Positions 22,341 to 33,719 of a stretch of DNA of 64,000 bases are shown piece by piece. Under the pieces are notes generated by a model, which made no database searches, was not told the DNA's origin, and saw only the letters and a list, made by a program, of their open reading frames with translations. The stretch lies in contig JAMWET010000038.1 of assembly GCA_024036415.1 (NCBI GenBank), positions 12,501 through 76,500 of the forward strand, given 5' to 3'. This stretch comes from Prochilodus magdalenae. Taxonomy: Eukaryota > Chordata > Actinopteri > Characiformes > Prochilodontidae. Positions within the stretch are counted from its first letter, which is position 1, and each line of letters begins with the position of its first letter. A program made the translations under genes and the position numbers.

Positions 22341-22584
22341 GAGGAAGAACGAGGCGGCAGCCTGGTAGTGTCGGTGGCAACCCTCCAGCGACCCTTGGAA
22401 CTGGCAGTGGAGCTGTGAGGGATGGCTGCTGCTGTGGGGGTCCCCCCAGTGTGTATTGCTGCTGGAGGACCTGGGTCTGCGGGTACAGCCGACTGCCCCA
22501 GCCGGCCTTCTCCAAGCCTGTACGGCTCAGGCTAAAGGTCTAGAAATGATGGCATCCCGTGACAGCGGCCTGTTTACCGACGCT
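22341..22584. other. GC-rich unassigned segment
   Basis: This stretch is visibly richer in G and C than its neighbours, with 60-70 codon frames in several phases (e.g. 22328-22543 and 22456-22641). I do not recognise a protein, and there is no splice or start context that singles out one frame. Confidence 0.35.
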
Positions 22585-22712
22585 GAGCTCTTCAGTGCAG
22601 CCCTGCCAGTGTTGGGCTATGGAGACCGCATGACTATGTGATCCGCTTTATGCACCTGTGAGCAGTGGGTGTGGCTGAAACCCCTGAGCTCAGTAATTAG
22701 GAGGGGTGTCAA
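22585..22712 (-). mobile_element. Tc1/mariner relic, family F terminal fragment
   Basis: The sequence GCTGAGCTCTTCAGTGCAGC, then TGGAGACCGCATGACTATGT and GTGTGGCTGAAACC, ending AATTAGGAGGGGTGTC, matches the transposase-start end of a common teleost Tc1-like family as I remember it. The other end of the same family is present at 61015-61640. Confidence 0.55.
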
Positions 22713-23011
22713 TCAAAACAGCCAGAGGAGAGGGGGGGGGGAGTGGCGGCACTACAGAAGGCTAATTTCAAGCATGTTAAAGCATAACTCCTTCATATGT
22801 GTATTAATAGACCTGATGAAACTGACTATCACTAGAACCTCAAATATTCATCTGTTCTGCTCCCATAGGCGCTAGGCATTTGGATATTCCAAAGCGGTCG
22901 GAATAATGCTGAACGAATTAGCTAAGTAGATCCGAACTGCCAACACTGCATATTAGCTCTTTCATGTAACAGTTTTCCGTGTTTTCCATTGCCCTGTATG
23001 TGCATGCATTA
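22713..23011. other. No gene recognised
   Basis: A short stretch with a G-run at about 22731-22741 and no supported gene. Confidence 0.4.
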
Positions 23012-24173
23012 GGTGTGTTTTCCAAGCATGTTTTTCCGGGCATATTTTTTTGTGTTTGCTGTTCCATGCATGCTGTTCCGTGCATGTTTTTTCCCTGCAT
23101 GTTTTTCCATGTATGCTATTCCATGCATGTTTTTTCCCTACATGTTTTTCCATGTATACTATTCCATGCATTTTTTTTCCGTGCATGTTTTTCCATGCAT
23201 GTTTTTCCATGTATGCTATTCCGTGCATGTTTTTCCATGCATGCTATTCCATGCATGTTTTTTCCCTGCATGTTTTCCAAGCATGCTTTTCCATGCATGT
23301 TTTTCCATGTATGCTATTCCGTGCATGTTTTTCCATGCGTTTTTCCATGTGTGCTATTCCGTGCATGTTTTTCCATGCATGTTTTTCCATGTATGCTACT
23401 CCATGCATGCTTTTCCATGCATGTTTTTCCATGTATGTTTTTCCATGTATGCTATTCCGTGCATGTTTCTCCATGCATGCTTTTCCATGCATGTTTTTTC
23501 CTTGCATGCTATTCCATGCATGTTTTTTCCATGCATGCTTTTCCATGCATGTTTTTCCATGTATGCTATTCCGTGCATGTTTTTCCATGTATGCTATTCC
23601 GTGCATGTTTTTCCATGCATGTTTTTCCATGCATGCTTTTCCATGCATGTTTTTCCATGTATGCTACTCCATGCATGTTTTTCCATGCATGTTTTTCCAT
23701 GTATGCTATTCCGTGCATGTTTTTCCATGCATGCTATTCCATGCATGTTTTTCCATGTATGCTACTCCTTGCATGTTTTTCCATGCATGCTTTTTCGTGC
23801 ATGTTTTTCCATGCATGCTTTTTCGTGCATGTTTTTCCATGCATGTTTTTCCATGTATGCTACTCCTTGCATGTTTTTCCATGCATGCTTTTTCGTGCAT
23901 GTTTTTCCATGCATGTTTTTCCATGTATGCTACTCCGTGCATGTTTTTCCATTCATGTTTTTCCATGTATGCTATTCTGTGCATGTTTTTCCATGCATGT
24001 TTTTCCATGTATGCTATTCTGTGCATGTTTTTCCATGCATGTTTTTCCATGCATGTTTTTCCTTGTATGCTACTCCGTGCATGTTTTTCCATTTATGCTA
24101 TTCTGTGCATGTTTTTCCATGTATGCTATTCTGTGCATGCTTTTCCATGCATGCTTTTCCATGCATGATTTTC
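23012..24173. repeat. Minisatellite, 14-bp unit with 42-bp higher order
   Basis: About 83 units of 14 bp (CATGTTTTTCCATG and variants) are arranged partly as 42-bp trimers that include TATGCTATTCCGTG. Three 14-bp units make 42 bp, or 14 codons, and no plus frame has a stop. All three plus frames are therefore open for most of the array (441, 403 and 372 codons), with shorter minus frames. The predicted peptide repeats MFFHACFSMYAIPC. I interpret it as a non-coding array. Confidence 0.95.
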
Positions 24174-24639
24174 CACCAAAGGGAGGCGCTCTCTCCCACA
24201 GAACCACTGACCTCCTGCCTGTAACACGTCATTTTAAGTCCAGCCCCTTTCTCTGTTACAAGGTGATGTCATCTCATAACACCGGCAAACGCTCACGCCC
24301 ATGATCTCACAAAGCGCTCTAACTGCACAAACGCAGCGCTCCTGCTTTGGTCTAGCTCACAAAGGTGGATCAGGTTTTGCCTGACTTCCAGGATCAGACT
24401 CTAACAGAGCGTTTCCCCTTGAGGAGGTCCTCGTTAAAGATGGTCTGTACCGTGTTTAGGTACGTGTGGAGCTCTTCGTTGGGGACTGGAACACATGCTT
24501 GTGTCCTGCTTTGGTGGACCTGCAGTGGTAAAGCTGATCCCTCTGTTACGCCGCTGTGACTAACGTACTGCTTCATGTGTGTCCTCAGAGCATGTGACGC
24601 CTCGCCTTGTTTAGTAATGCTCTGTGAATGTCACCTACA
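24174..24639. other. No gene recognised
   Basis: Intergenic sequence; the segment 24355-24560 holds overlapping 60-64 codon frames on both strands without recognisable similarity. Confidence 0.4.
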
Positions 24640-25790
24640 GTCCCTCCCCAAGTAGAGGAGGAGCAGGGAGAGTCCCTTTACCTCCCTCTCTCCTCCTTCC
24701 CCATTCCTCTTTTTCTTTCTGTTTATCTCTCACACTTGTTCCATCATCTTCTTTTGCTTCATTTTTCATTTTTCCCCTTTATCTCCTTATCTCCCTACTT
24801 TCATTCTCTCTCTCTCTCTTTCTCTCTGTCCCCCTCTCCCCCTCTATTTCTCTTCCCTCTCTCTTTCTTTTTACTTTTACCCCTCTTTCTTTCTTTCTTT
24901 CTTAGTCCCCTCTCTCTCTCTCTCTCTCTCCCCTATTTCTCTGTCCCCTCTCTCTCTCTCTCTTTTTCTCTCTCTCTCTCCCTTTCTCTCTCTCTATCTC
25001 TCTCTGTCATTATTTCTTTCTTTCTTTCTTTCTCCCTTTCTCTCTCTCTCTCTATCTCTCTCTGTCATTATTTCTTTCTTTCTTTCTCTTTTTCTCTCTC
25101 TCTCCCTACCTCTATCCCTCTGTATGTATCTCACTTTTACCTCTTTTTTCTCTTTCTTTCTTTCTCTCCTTTTTTATTTTTCCTCCCTCTTTCCTTTTTT
25201 CTCTTTCCCTGTCCCCTGTCTCTATGTGTCTTTCTCCCCACCTCTATCTCTCTCTTTTCTCCCTTTCTGTCTTTCTTTCTTTATTTTCTTGTCCTCTTTC
25301 TCTCTCCCCCTAGTTTTCTCCTTTTTCTCTCTCTGTATTTCCCTTTCTCTACCTCTCTTTTCCTCCCTCTGTTTCTTCATGTCTATCCATCCCTCTTGCT
25401 CTGTCTTCCACACTATGTATTTAGATCTCTCTCTCTCTCTACCCCTTTTCTCTCAGCTCCCCCTTACTCCTCCTTCATTCTCTCTATCCACCTCCCTCCC
25501 TCTCCATTCTTTCTCTCTTCCAGCTCTCTTTCCATCTCTTTTCCCTCTCTCTTCCATTTCCCATTTCTTTTCTCCTCTTTCTCTCTCTCTCTCTCATCCA
25601 TTTCCCCTTTTGCTCTCACACCCTCTCTGTTCTATCTCTCCACCGCTCTCTCTTTCTCTGTCTTTCTTTCCCATGCTCTTTCTTACACTGTCTCTGCCAG
25701 TGTTTCCCTCTGTTTCTCTTTCTTATTCTTTCCCCTCTTACCCCTCTCATTTTCTCTCCACCCCTCCATCTCTCTCTGGTCTGTTTGTCT
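24640..25790. repeat. Polypyrimidine (CT)n-rich tract, 1.15 kb
   Basis: The plus strand is almost wholly C and T, with CTCTCT, TTTCTTTC and CCCTCT blocks and occasional A or G. Such a tract can form intramolecular triplex DNA. It creates leucine/serine/phenylalanine-rich frames of 391 and 246 codons that are artefacts of composition. Confidence 0.93.
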
Positions 25791-26022
25791 GCGTGGTGTC
25801 TAAGGCTGAGTGGTGGGGAGGTAATCTGTCTCTGTCCTTGTCTGGGATTTCAGCTGTAGATTAGGAAATATCAAGATGAAGATGTCAGAGACCCTGAGGG
25901 AGAGACAAGTCCTCTTCAACTGCCAATAACACACACACACGCACACACACGTGCACGCACACATACACACACACACACACACACCTACACACCCACACAC
26001 GCACACACACACGCACACACAC
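25791..26022. repeat. (CA)n microsatellite
   Basis: An imperfect (CA)n with CG and TA interruptions lies at 25930-26022; the preceding 130 bp are non-coding. Confidence 0.9.
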
Positions 26023-26215
26023 TCAGGACGTTTCTCCTTTGGGGTTCTGAGGGCAGGTTTGTCCTACCCAGTCTGCCAAGGTGAAAGAAAGATGCAGGAA
26101 TGCAGGAGAGCAGGCAGTATTCCTCCAGAGTAGCGGAGACGCTAGCAACAACACGCTGCCCTCATATGTGACTGCACTTGCTGCTCTATCATTGGGGAGG
26201 CAGAATCCCAGTAAG
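26023..26215. other. No gene recognised
   Basis: A short intergenic segment with no supported feature. Confidence 0.4.
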
Positions 26216-26674
26216 GCGTAGGTTTGACACAGTGAGACATGCGAATGGTTCAGGTTTCTCGCTCAGCCACGCATGTGACATAAGTGAGGACGGGTCTTAT
26301 CGGCGCACCTGACTGACCCAACAGCCACGATACCAGACATTCAGCGAGCAGTGATGCCTCCATAAGTCCCCTGTTAGTGCCAGCACCATTGGCAGACGAC
26401 TACATGATGCAGGACTACGCAGACCGCTACGACGACTGTTCCTAACACCACATCAGCATCACCGATTATCACAGAACACCATTAGGACGTCTGGTATGTT
26501 GGGTTAGCAACATGGCAGCCTGACGCCATGCTGAGACACTACTTCTGTATGTGTAGCTCAATAAATATTGATCATATCAGTCTAAATGTATCATCCTTCA
26601 TCTTCTTTATCTTCCTTCCCAACAGCACTGCAATCCCACACTTCCTGGGTGCAGCCCTTCTTTTGATGATGCAT
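26216..26674 (+). mobile_element. Tc1/mariner relic, family A copy 2
   Basis: The element begins GGTTTGACACAGTGAGACAT as in other copies and contains CAACAGCCACGATACCAGAC and CCTGTTAGTGCCAGCACCA. The central catalytic region is deleted. The 3' segment (ACTTCTGTATGTGTAGCTCA and onward) is kept, and the right end TTTTGATGATGCATGTA nearly matches the family terminal repeat (TCATCATCAAAAGAA in reverse). It is inactive. Confidence 0.75.
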
Positions 26675-27375
26675 GTATACTGTTTTAAAGAACAGGAGAT
26701 CTTAGCCGTGCTTATTGTACAATCTACCATACGGATATAAAATGTCTATGTTCATATTCAAGACCTTCCAGTTTGTGTTGAAGATTTAAACCCAAGTCTA
26801 CTTTGGTATTATACTGGTATTAGAATGGACTCTCTCTGTAACCTCTCTGGCATCCAGAAATGGGGACATGCTCTTACATAATGGTTCCATACATTATTAA
26901 TTCACATAAGCACCCAAGTCATAAGCAGGGGACAAAATAATGTGCGTGTGTTTAGCTCTTGGTGGATACCAGACGTCCCCACATTGTTGGAAAACAAGAA
27001 CGTGTAAATGTTAAATGGGTTTAGGGACAGTAACTTCAGCTACTGTAATAGAGAAGCCAGTGGAAAGACCCCACAAAGGCAGAAATACAGACACTGGGCG
27101 TGTGTGGGTGTGTACATTTGGCACTAACCTGATCTGTTTGCTCTCTACCTTTCCCTCGCTTCCAAAAGGCAAACATAACACGATCTGTTATCGCCTTTGC
27201 TCCATTGATCGAAGCCGCTAGCTCAGTAAACATAAACAGCGACAGCAGCAGCGCGACAGGCGAGCCCCAAGAGCCTGGGAGAGCAGGACGAGGCCCAGCA
27301 ATGGGAGTTTGGCAGCAGGAAAGAAGGCCCAGCCTGAACCCTCTCAGGCTATGAATGGAGCTGTCCTTTATGCCA
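26675..27375. other. No gene recognised
   Basis: Single-copy intergenic DNA. The minus frame 27036-27422 (128 codons) includes part of a dispersed repeat at its start and is not credible. The segment 27125-27260 is single-copy and could be a weak regulatory candidate. Confidence 0.4.
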
Positions 27376-27540
27376 GTGTTTCTTAACCCTGGTCCTGGAG
27401 GCCCACTGTTCCCAAATCCCAACCTGATCCAACTAATTACTGGGGTAAAATGACTGTGTTAACAGCTAAGATGTGCACCAGGGTTAGGACACACCTGACT
27501 AATGACTCATCTTGAAGACATTATGGTACCGTAGCCAGGA
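27376..27540. mobile_element. hAT-like repeat fragment
   Basis: It starts CAGTGTTTCTTAACCCTGGT CCTGGAG, the terminal type described for 3700-3926. The other end is not recognisable. Confidence 0.45.
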
Positions 27541-27627
27541 ATAGGAAGAGTTCAGTACATGGAAGTGATATACTGTGGACCTCTAAGTCTGTTATTTCTC
27601 CTATAAATACAAAACTTAATCACCAGC

Positions 27628-27705
27628 TTCTTAATCAAATGTTCATTCCACCTTAACTACCATATATCACACACCAGAATGGAACTGTGGCACCATTTAA
27701 GGTAG
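27628..27705. mobile_element. Small palindromic MITE, copy 2
   Basis: It carries CAGCTTCTTAATCAAATG at the left and GGCACCATTTAAGGTAGA then CCAGCTTC at the right, matching the arms of the 4402-4528 element. It is shorter and more diverged. Confidence 0.4.
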
Positions 27706-27920
27706 ACCAGCTTCGCTCAGTGTTTAACACTGAAGAGACTTAAGAGAGGAGCAGTTCCACCTGTATTAGCATCACAACCCAAACACCACCCTGTAAGAAG
27801 AAGACATGCTATATGATTGTATTACTGGTTGCTGGTTAAAGCAAAACACCTTAAACTGAAGTTTAATAGTGAGGAACAACCATAACCTACGGTGTGGTGT
27901 TGTCCAGAATGAAATCAAGT
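27706..27920. other. No gene recognised
   Basis: Short non-coding spacer. Confidence 0.4.
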
Positions 27921-29104
27921 AGCTAGTTTAGGTAGCGTTAGTTAGTAGTGAACTTTAGATAGCTAGTATGGGTAACGTTAGCTACTAGCACACTCCAAGT
28001 AGCTAGTCTAGGTAACGTTAGCTATTAGCACACTCCAAGTAGCTAGTATAGATAACGCTAGCTATTAGCACACTCCAAATAGCTACTATAGGTAACGTTA
28101 GCTACTAGCACACTCCAAGTAGCTAGTATAGGTAACATTAGCTACTAGCACACTCCAAGTAGCTAGTATAGGTAACGTTAGCTACTAGCACACTCCAAGT
28201 AGCTAGTATAGGTAACATTAGCTACTAGCACACTCCAAGTAGCTAGTATAGGTAACGTTAGCTACTAGCACACTCCAAATAGCTACTATAGGTAACATTA
28301 GCTACTAGCACACTCCAAGTAGCTAGTATAGGTAACATTAGCTACTAGCACACTCCAAGTAGCTAGTATAGGTAACGTTAGCTACTAGCACACTCCAAGT
28401 AGCTAGTATAGGTAATGTTAGCTACTAGCACACTCCAAGTAGCTAGTATAGGTAACATTAGCTACTAGCACACTCCAAGTGGCTAGTGTAGGTAACATTA
28501 GCTACTAGCACACTCCAAGTAGCTTCTATAGGTAACATTAGCTACTAGCACAATCCAAGTAGCTAGTATAATAATATTACCTACTAGCACGCTCCAAGTA
28601 GCTAGTATAGGTAACGTTAGCTACTAGCACACTCCAAGTGGCTAGTATAGGTAACATTACCTACTTGCACACTCCAAGTAGCTACTAAAGGTAACATTAG
28701 CTACTAGCACACTCCAAGTAGCTACTATAGGTAACATTAGCTACTAGCACACTCCAAGTAGCTAGTATAGGTAACGTTAGCTACTAGTACACTCCAAATA
28801 GCTACTATAGGTAACATTAGCTACTAGCACACTCCAAGTAGCTAGTATAGGTAACATTAGCTACTAGCACACTCCAAGTAGCTAGTATAGGTAACATTAG
28901 CGACTAGCGCACTCCAAGTAGCTAGTATAATAACATTACCTACTTGCACACTCCACGTAGCTAGTATAGGTAACATTAGCTCTTAGCACACTCTAAGTAG
29001 CTACTATAGATAACATTAGCTACTAGCACACTCTAAGTAGCTAGCATAGCTAACGTTAAAAACTAGCACACTCCAAGTAGTATAGGTAACTTTTGCTGCT
29101 AGCT
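27921..29104. repeat. Minisatellite, 40-bp unit
   Basis: About 29-30 units share AGCTAGTATAGGTAACGTTA and GCTACTAGCACACTCCAAGT. The commonest difference is AACGTTA against AACATTA, a CpG-to-CpA change. The inner GCTAGTA...TACTAGC could form a small stem. Units decay at both ends (27921-27980 and 28900-29104). It is non-coding. Confidence 0.94.
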
Positions 29105-30175
29105 TCTTATTTATTTGGAGGTTAATTTTATTTTTCTGCCTTTTTCTACATGTTGACATGTTGCTTCTGTGTGATCATCCCAGTGCCTTGCTGCAATTAA
29201 TCAGCCAATCAAAGCAGAGAACAGAAAGAACAGCAACAAGATAATGTTGAGGTGCTGAGTGTTCAGTTTGTACATCTTACCTTGATCACAGCTTTCTTTA
29301 CTGTATTTCCAGGAAACTCGGCCTGGCTAGTCTGAGAACACCAGTAGCACCACCCTTTACTCCACCCACTTCACTGAGACAGCCAATAAGAGCAATGGTG
29401 ATTACCATACTAATTAAACTCACAGAAAATGACCTTTTCCTCAACTGACCAGATCAGCCTTCACACCTTCACACATCTGGCCTAAAGGATCATATAGAGA
29501 TGGTCAGTGACCACTTCAGGGTGGTCCAGTGATGCAACCCTGGGAGCAGAGTATTCACTTCGACGCACGTAGGCACTGGTGTCTCTTGCAGCTATTCAAA
29601 CAGCATTTCGCTTCCAGGCATCTGTGCGTGTGGCAGATGTGTGGGGTTTGCATATGCATCCATGTTTCTGGTTTACAGCAGCTGTGCGTATGTCCAGGTC
29701 CCTTCCAACAGTTGTAGAGGTAATGTTATAATGTCCACCATATGTCTGTAGGCATCAGCGAATTACAGTTGTTCAGGCCTGGCCCATAGTCAACTCCAGA
29801 ACAACAACAGATGGCCTATCTCTTTTTTAATGCCACACACACACACCCACAGAGGAGCTTGCAAGTGCACCCACACACCTGCATTTTAAGGAGTCGTCTA
29901 TCACCCGAATCTCTCCAGTGCGCGTTCCAGCGCTTGTTCTTCATGCCCTTCAAAACCCTTTGGCTGAACTTCTCTTGCTACACTTGTTCGAGTGGATGCA
30001 GCTCTTTAGTTGGACTTCGTATGACTGTGCCTGTGTTTGCTTAGCTTTTTGTGGGGACCAAATGCCCCCCTTTTGATGGGAAGTGTGGGACTTTATGGGG
30101 ACTTTTGACTGTCCCTGTTAAAAAGATGTTTATGCCACTTTCTCTTGTACTCCAACTCCAAAGGAAAGACCGTGC
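29105..30175. other. No gene recognised
   Basis: About 1 kb with no supported gene. A short (CA)n lies at 29833-29847. Near 30050-30075, GTGGGGACCAAATGCCCCCC looks like the GGGGACC end motif of a dispersed fish repeat, too short to classify. Confidence 0.45.
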
Positions 30176-30221
30176 AACTCACCAGCCCAATTCCAAAGTT
30201 TTGGAATTGGGCTGGTGAGTT
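30176..30221. repeat. Perfect 22-bp-arm palindrome with 2-bp loop
   Basis: 30176-30197 (ending CCCAATTCCAAA) is the exact reverse complement of 30200-30221. A single-stranded copy would form a 22-bp hairpin with a 2-nt loop. No transposon ends are recognisable around it. Confidence 0.95.
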
Positions 30222-30748
30222 CAAAGTTCAGGTTGGGAAAAATAGTTTGTGAAATGCAAACTGAAAGAAAGTGGGGGTCCTTAATTCTTCCTCACCTGTT
30301 TCTAATCGAAAACAGTACAACATGATGGCTGCCTTACCTTATGAACAGCATTGTTTTTGATCAGTACATACTCATTGCTCAAATCTGATGCCTGCAACAT
30401 GTTCCAAAACAGATGGTACAGGGGCCTATTCAGCAGAGGTAAACCCCTTTCCTTAACAACACATGCTAACACATTAGGAACCAAATGCACTGTGAACCAG
30501 TTGGGAAAACACTATTTCTGTCCTGTGGTACACGTTGTTGTTGACATATGGCTTCCGCTGCGCATCGCTGGGGTGTTTATTGACCCTGGCTCTGTCTGCT
30601 ATCCTGAAACCCTTTTCCGGTCATTGCTATTTGATAGAATGAAGTTTCATAGCATTATACTGACTTAATGTACACTGTGTTAAGTTTATACAGACCTTCA
30701 GCCTAGTTTAGCTTCTTTGTATTTACAGTGTGTGGATGTGTTCACATA
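30222..30748. other. No gene recognised
   Basis: Non-coding; overlapping frames of 62 and 105 codons on opposite strands (30302-30490, 30351-30668) have no similarity. Confidence 0.45.
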
Positions 30749-31214
30749 CACTGTAGTGCCAAATGAATTCGCTCGTCTGCCTTCATACACATATGAACTT
30801 AAGTGGCATCCCATTCTTAACCCTTAGGGTTTAATATCAGGTAGGCCCACCCTTTACAGCTATACCAGCTTCAACTCTTCTGGGAAGGCTTTCCATAAGG
30901 TTTAGGAATGTGTCTTCCAGAAGAGCATTTGTGAGGTCCAACACTGATGTTGGTCGAGCAGGCCTGGCTCGCAGTCTCCATTCTAATTCATCCCAAAGTA
31001 GGACTCTGTGCAGGCCAGTCAAGTTCTTCCACACCAAACCCGCTCACTCATGTCTTTATGGATCTTGCTATGTGTCATGTCATGTCTGGCAGCCATGTTG
31101 GAACAGGAAGGGGCCGTTCCCAAATTGTTCCCACAAGATTGAGAGAATGAGATTGTCCAGAGTCTCTTGGTCTGCTGAAGCATTAGGAGTTCCTTTCACT
31201 GGAACTAAGGGGTC
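30749..31214 (-). mobile_element. Tc1/mariner relic, family B copy 2
   Basis: The left terminal region CACTGTAGTGCCAAATGAAT lies after TA (30747-30748). It continues through TTCAACTCTTCTGGGAAGGC, GCCTGGCTCGCAGTCTCCAT, CTTTATGGATCTTGCTATGT and GTTCCTTTCACTGGAACTAA, the known order of this family. The coding strand is minus. It is cut sharply at about 31215, where a family C fragment begins. Confidence 0.8.
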
Positions 31215-31455
31215 GAGCCCTTGGAAGCGTATGGTCATACAGGTCTACCAGCAGTGGCTAAAATCCCAGTCTACAGTAAATTCTCCTCAGGATTGGGCCA
31301 GGGAACTCATCTACTAAACCTGGACCAACTGTGCAATTATTTGAGGCAAGAGTGTCTGAACACTGATGTGGCCTACATCCAGAAACTTGTCCAGTCCAGG
31401 CCAAATCCAGTCACAGCTGTTATTGGTGCTTGTGGAGGCATTACACGCTATTAGG
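31215..31455 (+). mobile_element. Tc1/mariner transposase C-terminal fragment, family C copy 1
   Basis: The plus-strand frame 31221-31454 ends VTAVIGACGGITRY, which resembles the C-terminal AVIAARGGHTRY of Tc1-like transposases, preceded by DVAYIQKLVQSRP (compare the conserved IQRLVNSM). The N-terminal and catalytic parts are missing. The fragment recurs at 42930-43150 with the same left boundary (GGAAGCGTATGGTCATACAG). Confidence 0.65.
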
Positions 31456-31697
31456 TACGTTGCAGTCACAGGTACCCCGGCACCACTGGACAGGGACCGG
31501 GTACTTTCGGCTATACACAGTATACAGATATCTGACAGGTTCTGATCAGTGAGCAGCTAACTGAGCCAGTTGGTTGTTGTCAGTGGAATTTTCCGAGAAA
31601 CACTACAGAAGCATTTGAAGTGATTTTGATTTGTGCTGTTGGGAAATGGAAGTGAAGACAGGCCTAAGTTAGGATGTACCTGCTTTCTCTGTCTCCT

Positions 31698-31698
<1 letters not shown>
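31456..31698. other. No gene recognised
   Basis: Short intergenic stretch. Confidence 0.4.
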
Positions 31699-31730
<32 letters not shown>

Positions 31731-31861
31731 CACACGGTGTGCTGTCCATTAGCGAGGTTTCAGATAGCAGGGCTGTGGGTCTTCAGAGATCAGTCCTGTC
31801 TAAAATAAGAGCACTTTAGCAATCTCCAGAGCACACAGCAAGGACATCGCTCAGTTTACCG

Positions 31862-31906
<45 letters not shown>

Positions 31907-32032
31907 TATATATCTATATATTCAATATTGCAAACTTTAGTCTGAAATATTGGGTAACACAGAGATCAGGTGACTGTTTTTTATTAAAGGTAGAAATCTG
32001 TTTGTGTGCACAGAGTGAACTGACCTATTGTT

Positions 32033-32076
<44 letters not shown>

Positions 32077-32197
32077 GCATCCCCAGTGTTCACACATCCT
32101 CTTCTTAATGGCTCGGTTTGTTCAGATGTCGTGTTCCAAGCTCAGGTCATTTTAGCGCCGTTTTAGCAGCATGTTCACTACCACACACACACTCACA

Positions 32198-32229
<32 letters not shown>
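31699..32229. repeat. Four (CA)n microsatellites in 530 bp
   Basis: (CA)n runs lie at about 31699-31735, 31864-31905, 32035-32073 and 32181-32228, separated by 130-160 bp of non-coding DNA. Confidence 0.93.
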
Positions 32230-32231
<2 letters not shown>

Positions 32232-32665
32232 AGAGTGAGGGCGAAGTTTCTTGAACTGGCCTCCAATCCTCTGCTGTACTAAAGCCACCATTTCCTAACA
32301 ACATAACATTTAGCTTCTGGAGGGGACTCATCCATACACTATTATCAACCTATTAAACACATTTACCATTGATTGAGATGCACATTCGCCCGTGGCATTG
32401 TTACAACACCTGTATGCAATGTCACAGTGTTTATTTACACCTGGAGTTGCATTCATTCTCCAGAAAGTAACTGGGGTTTATTCAGGACTTAATTGTGACG
32501 GCCAATTCAGGTGTGAAGTTGATTCCTCATGCTACCTGTACCATTCTTCCAGAATTTGAGCCTAGAGTGTCAGCATTGTCATCCTGGAATATGCTCATGG
32601 CCCATCACAGAACAGAAAAATCCTATTGATGGGAAAAGCCTGATCGTTCAGTACATTCAGACTGC
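32230..32665. other. No gene recognised; possible element fragment near 32560-32660
   Basis: The stretch GGAATATGCTCATGGCCCAT (about 32587) lies just before the family A copy and is not shared with other copies. No gene is supported. Confidence 0.35.
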
Positions 32666-33079
32666 TTTGGTGTTGTGTCAGACTGTCATGGAGTGACTCA
32701 GAATGGCAGTGGGTCATCTTCAGTGATGAGTCCCGCTGTTGTCATGGTGGAGACGCCATCATAACATGTCCAGAAGGTCTGGTGTCGCCCCACCTTAAAC
32801 CCTACCACAAAATCTGCAGGAACTGTGTGAGAATATTTGAGCTGTATGGGATGGATTACCACAGGACACCATTAGGGACCTCTACAACTCCATGCCGAGA
32901 CGTCTGGCATGTTGCGTTACTAAGAGACGCTACTTCTGTATGTGTAGCTCAATACATGTTGATCATATCAGTCTAAATGCATCATCATCTATTGTTCCTG
33001 GTAACCTTTATCTTCCTTCCCAACAGCACTGCAATCCCACACCTCCTTCTGGGTGCAGCTATTGTTTTGGTAATGAGTG
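32666..33079 (+). mobile_element. Tc1/mariner relic, family A copy 3
   Basis: It contains the catalytic-motif region GTCATCTTCAGTGATGAGTC (about 32716, encoding VIFSDES), the second Asp block of DDE transposases. After a deletion come the C-terminal segment and 3' region. The right end TTTTGGTAATGAGTG (33065-33079) followed by TA matches the family terminal repeat. The left end is missing and stops interrupt the frame. Confidence 0.8.
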
Positions 33080-33384
33080 TATATAGTATGGCACACCTCT
33101 TATAACTTAATGAAGCTGTGATGATTAGCAAAACTAGATATTAGAAGGTAATTACAAATAATTCTTAATGCCCTTATTAATTAGTCCTACTGAATATCTA
33201 TTTCTGGGTCAGGAATTTTATATTTAGGACTTATAGTAAGCCTCAAACAGAATGCATCAGTGTTACACCCACCAGCTGTAACTGCTCACCACAGTGCTGC
33301 CGTTTAGAATGAGGAATTATGCAAATCGGAGAGGGTACATTTGCGCTGACCGAGTGGAACAACAGCTACAGTCAGAGTGCATTC
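33080..33384. other. No gene recognised
   Basis: AT-rich intergenic DNA. Confidence 0.4.
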
Positions 33385-33620
33385 AGAATAAACTTTGGTG
33401 CGTGTCCGTCATGTGATTTCAGCCTTCAAAAATGAGCTCCCCACCTGAACTCACTGGCCAAGAAAAACATGCTCAATGTTCTGGAAAATCTGAGAAAGAG
33501 TCCCCCAAAGATTTGTCTCGGTTTCGAAGATGCTCCAACATTAGGGCACAGCTGAATGAATCTGAGATTTATATATGTATTTCTGTACTTATGCATTGTT
33601 GGGATATACACATGCATAGT
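33385..33620. repeat. Dispersed repeat S, copy 1
   Basis: The part GCTCCAACATTAGGGCACAG CTGAATGAATCTGAGAT (about 33532-33570) recurs at 40967-41010. Frames of 69 (plus) and 90 (minus) codons overlap here and I recognise neither protein. A retroelement 3' end is possible. Confidence 0.5.
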
Positions 33621-33719
33621 GAAATATGTAGGTTTACTTAAGAGTGCCCATGTATAATAATTATAATAATAATAATAATAATATGTATGTATGTGCATTG
33701 TACGTAAGCCACTATGGCC

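Noticed and set aside
22328..22641. GC-rich frames as a coding exon
   Set aside because: Competing frames of similar length and no recognisable protein; the adjacent sequence is a transposon end.
22979..24304. 441-codon plus-strand open frame
   Set aside because: It lies on a 14-bp tandem repeat that is open in all three plus frames; the peptide is a 14-residue repeat and no other gene signal exists.
24628..25803. 391-codon Leu/Ser/Phe-rich open frame resembling a membrane protein
   Set aside because: It is simply the translation of a CT-rich tract.
30910..31317. 135-codon plus frame
   Set aside because: It is antisense to the family B transposase relic and runs across the family B/C junction.
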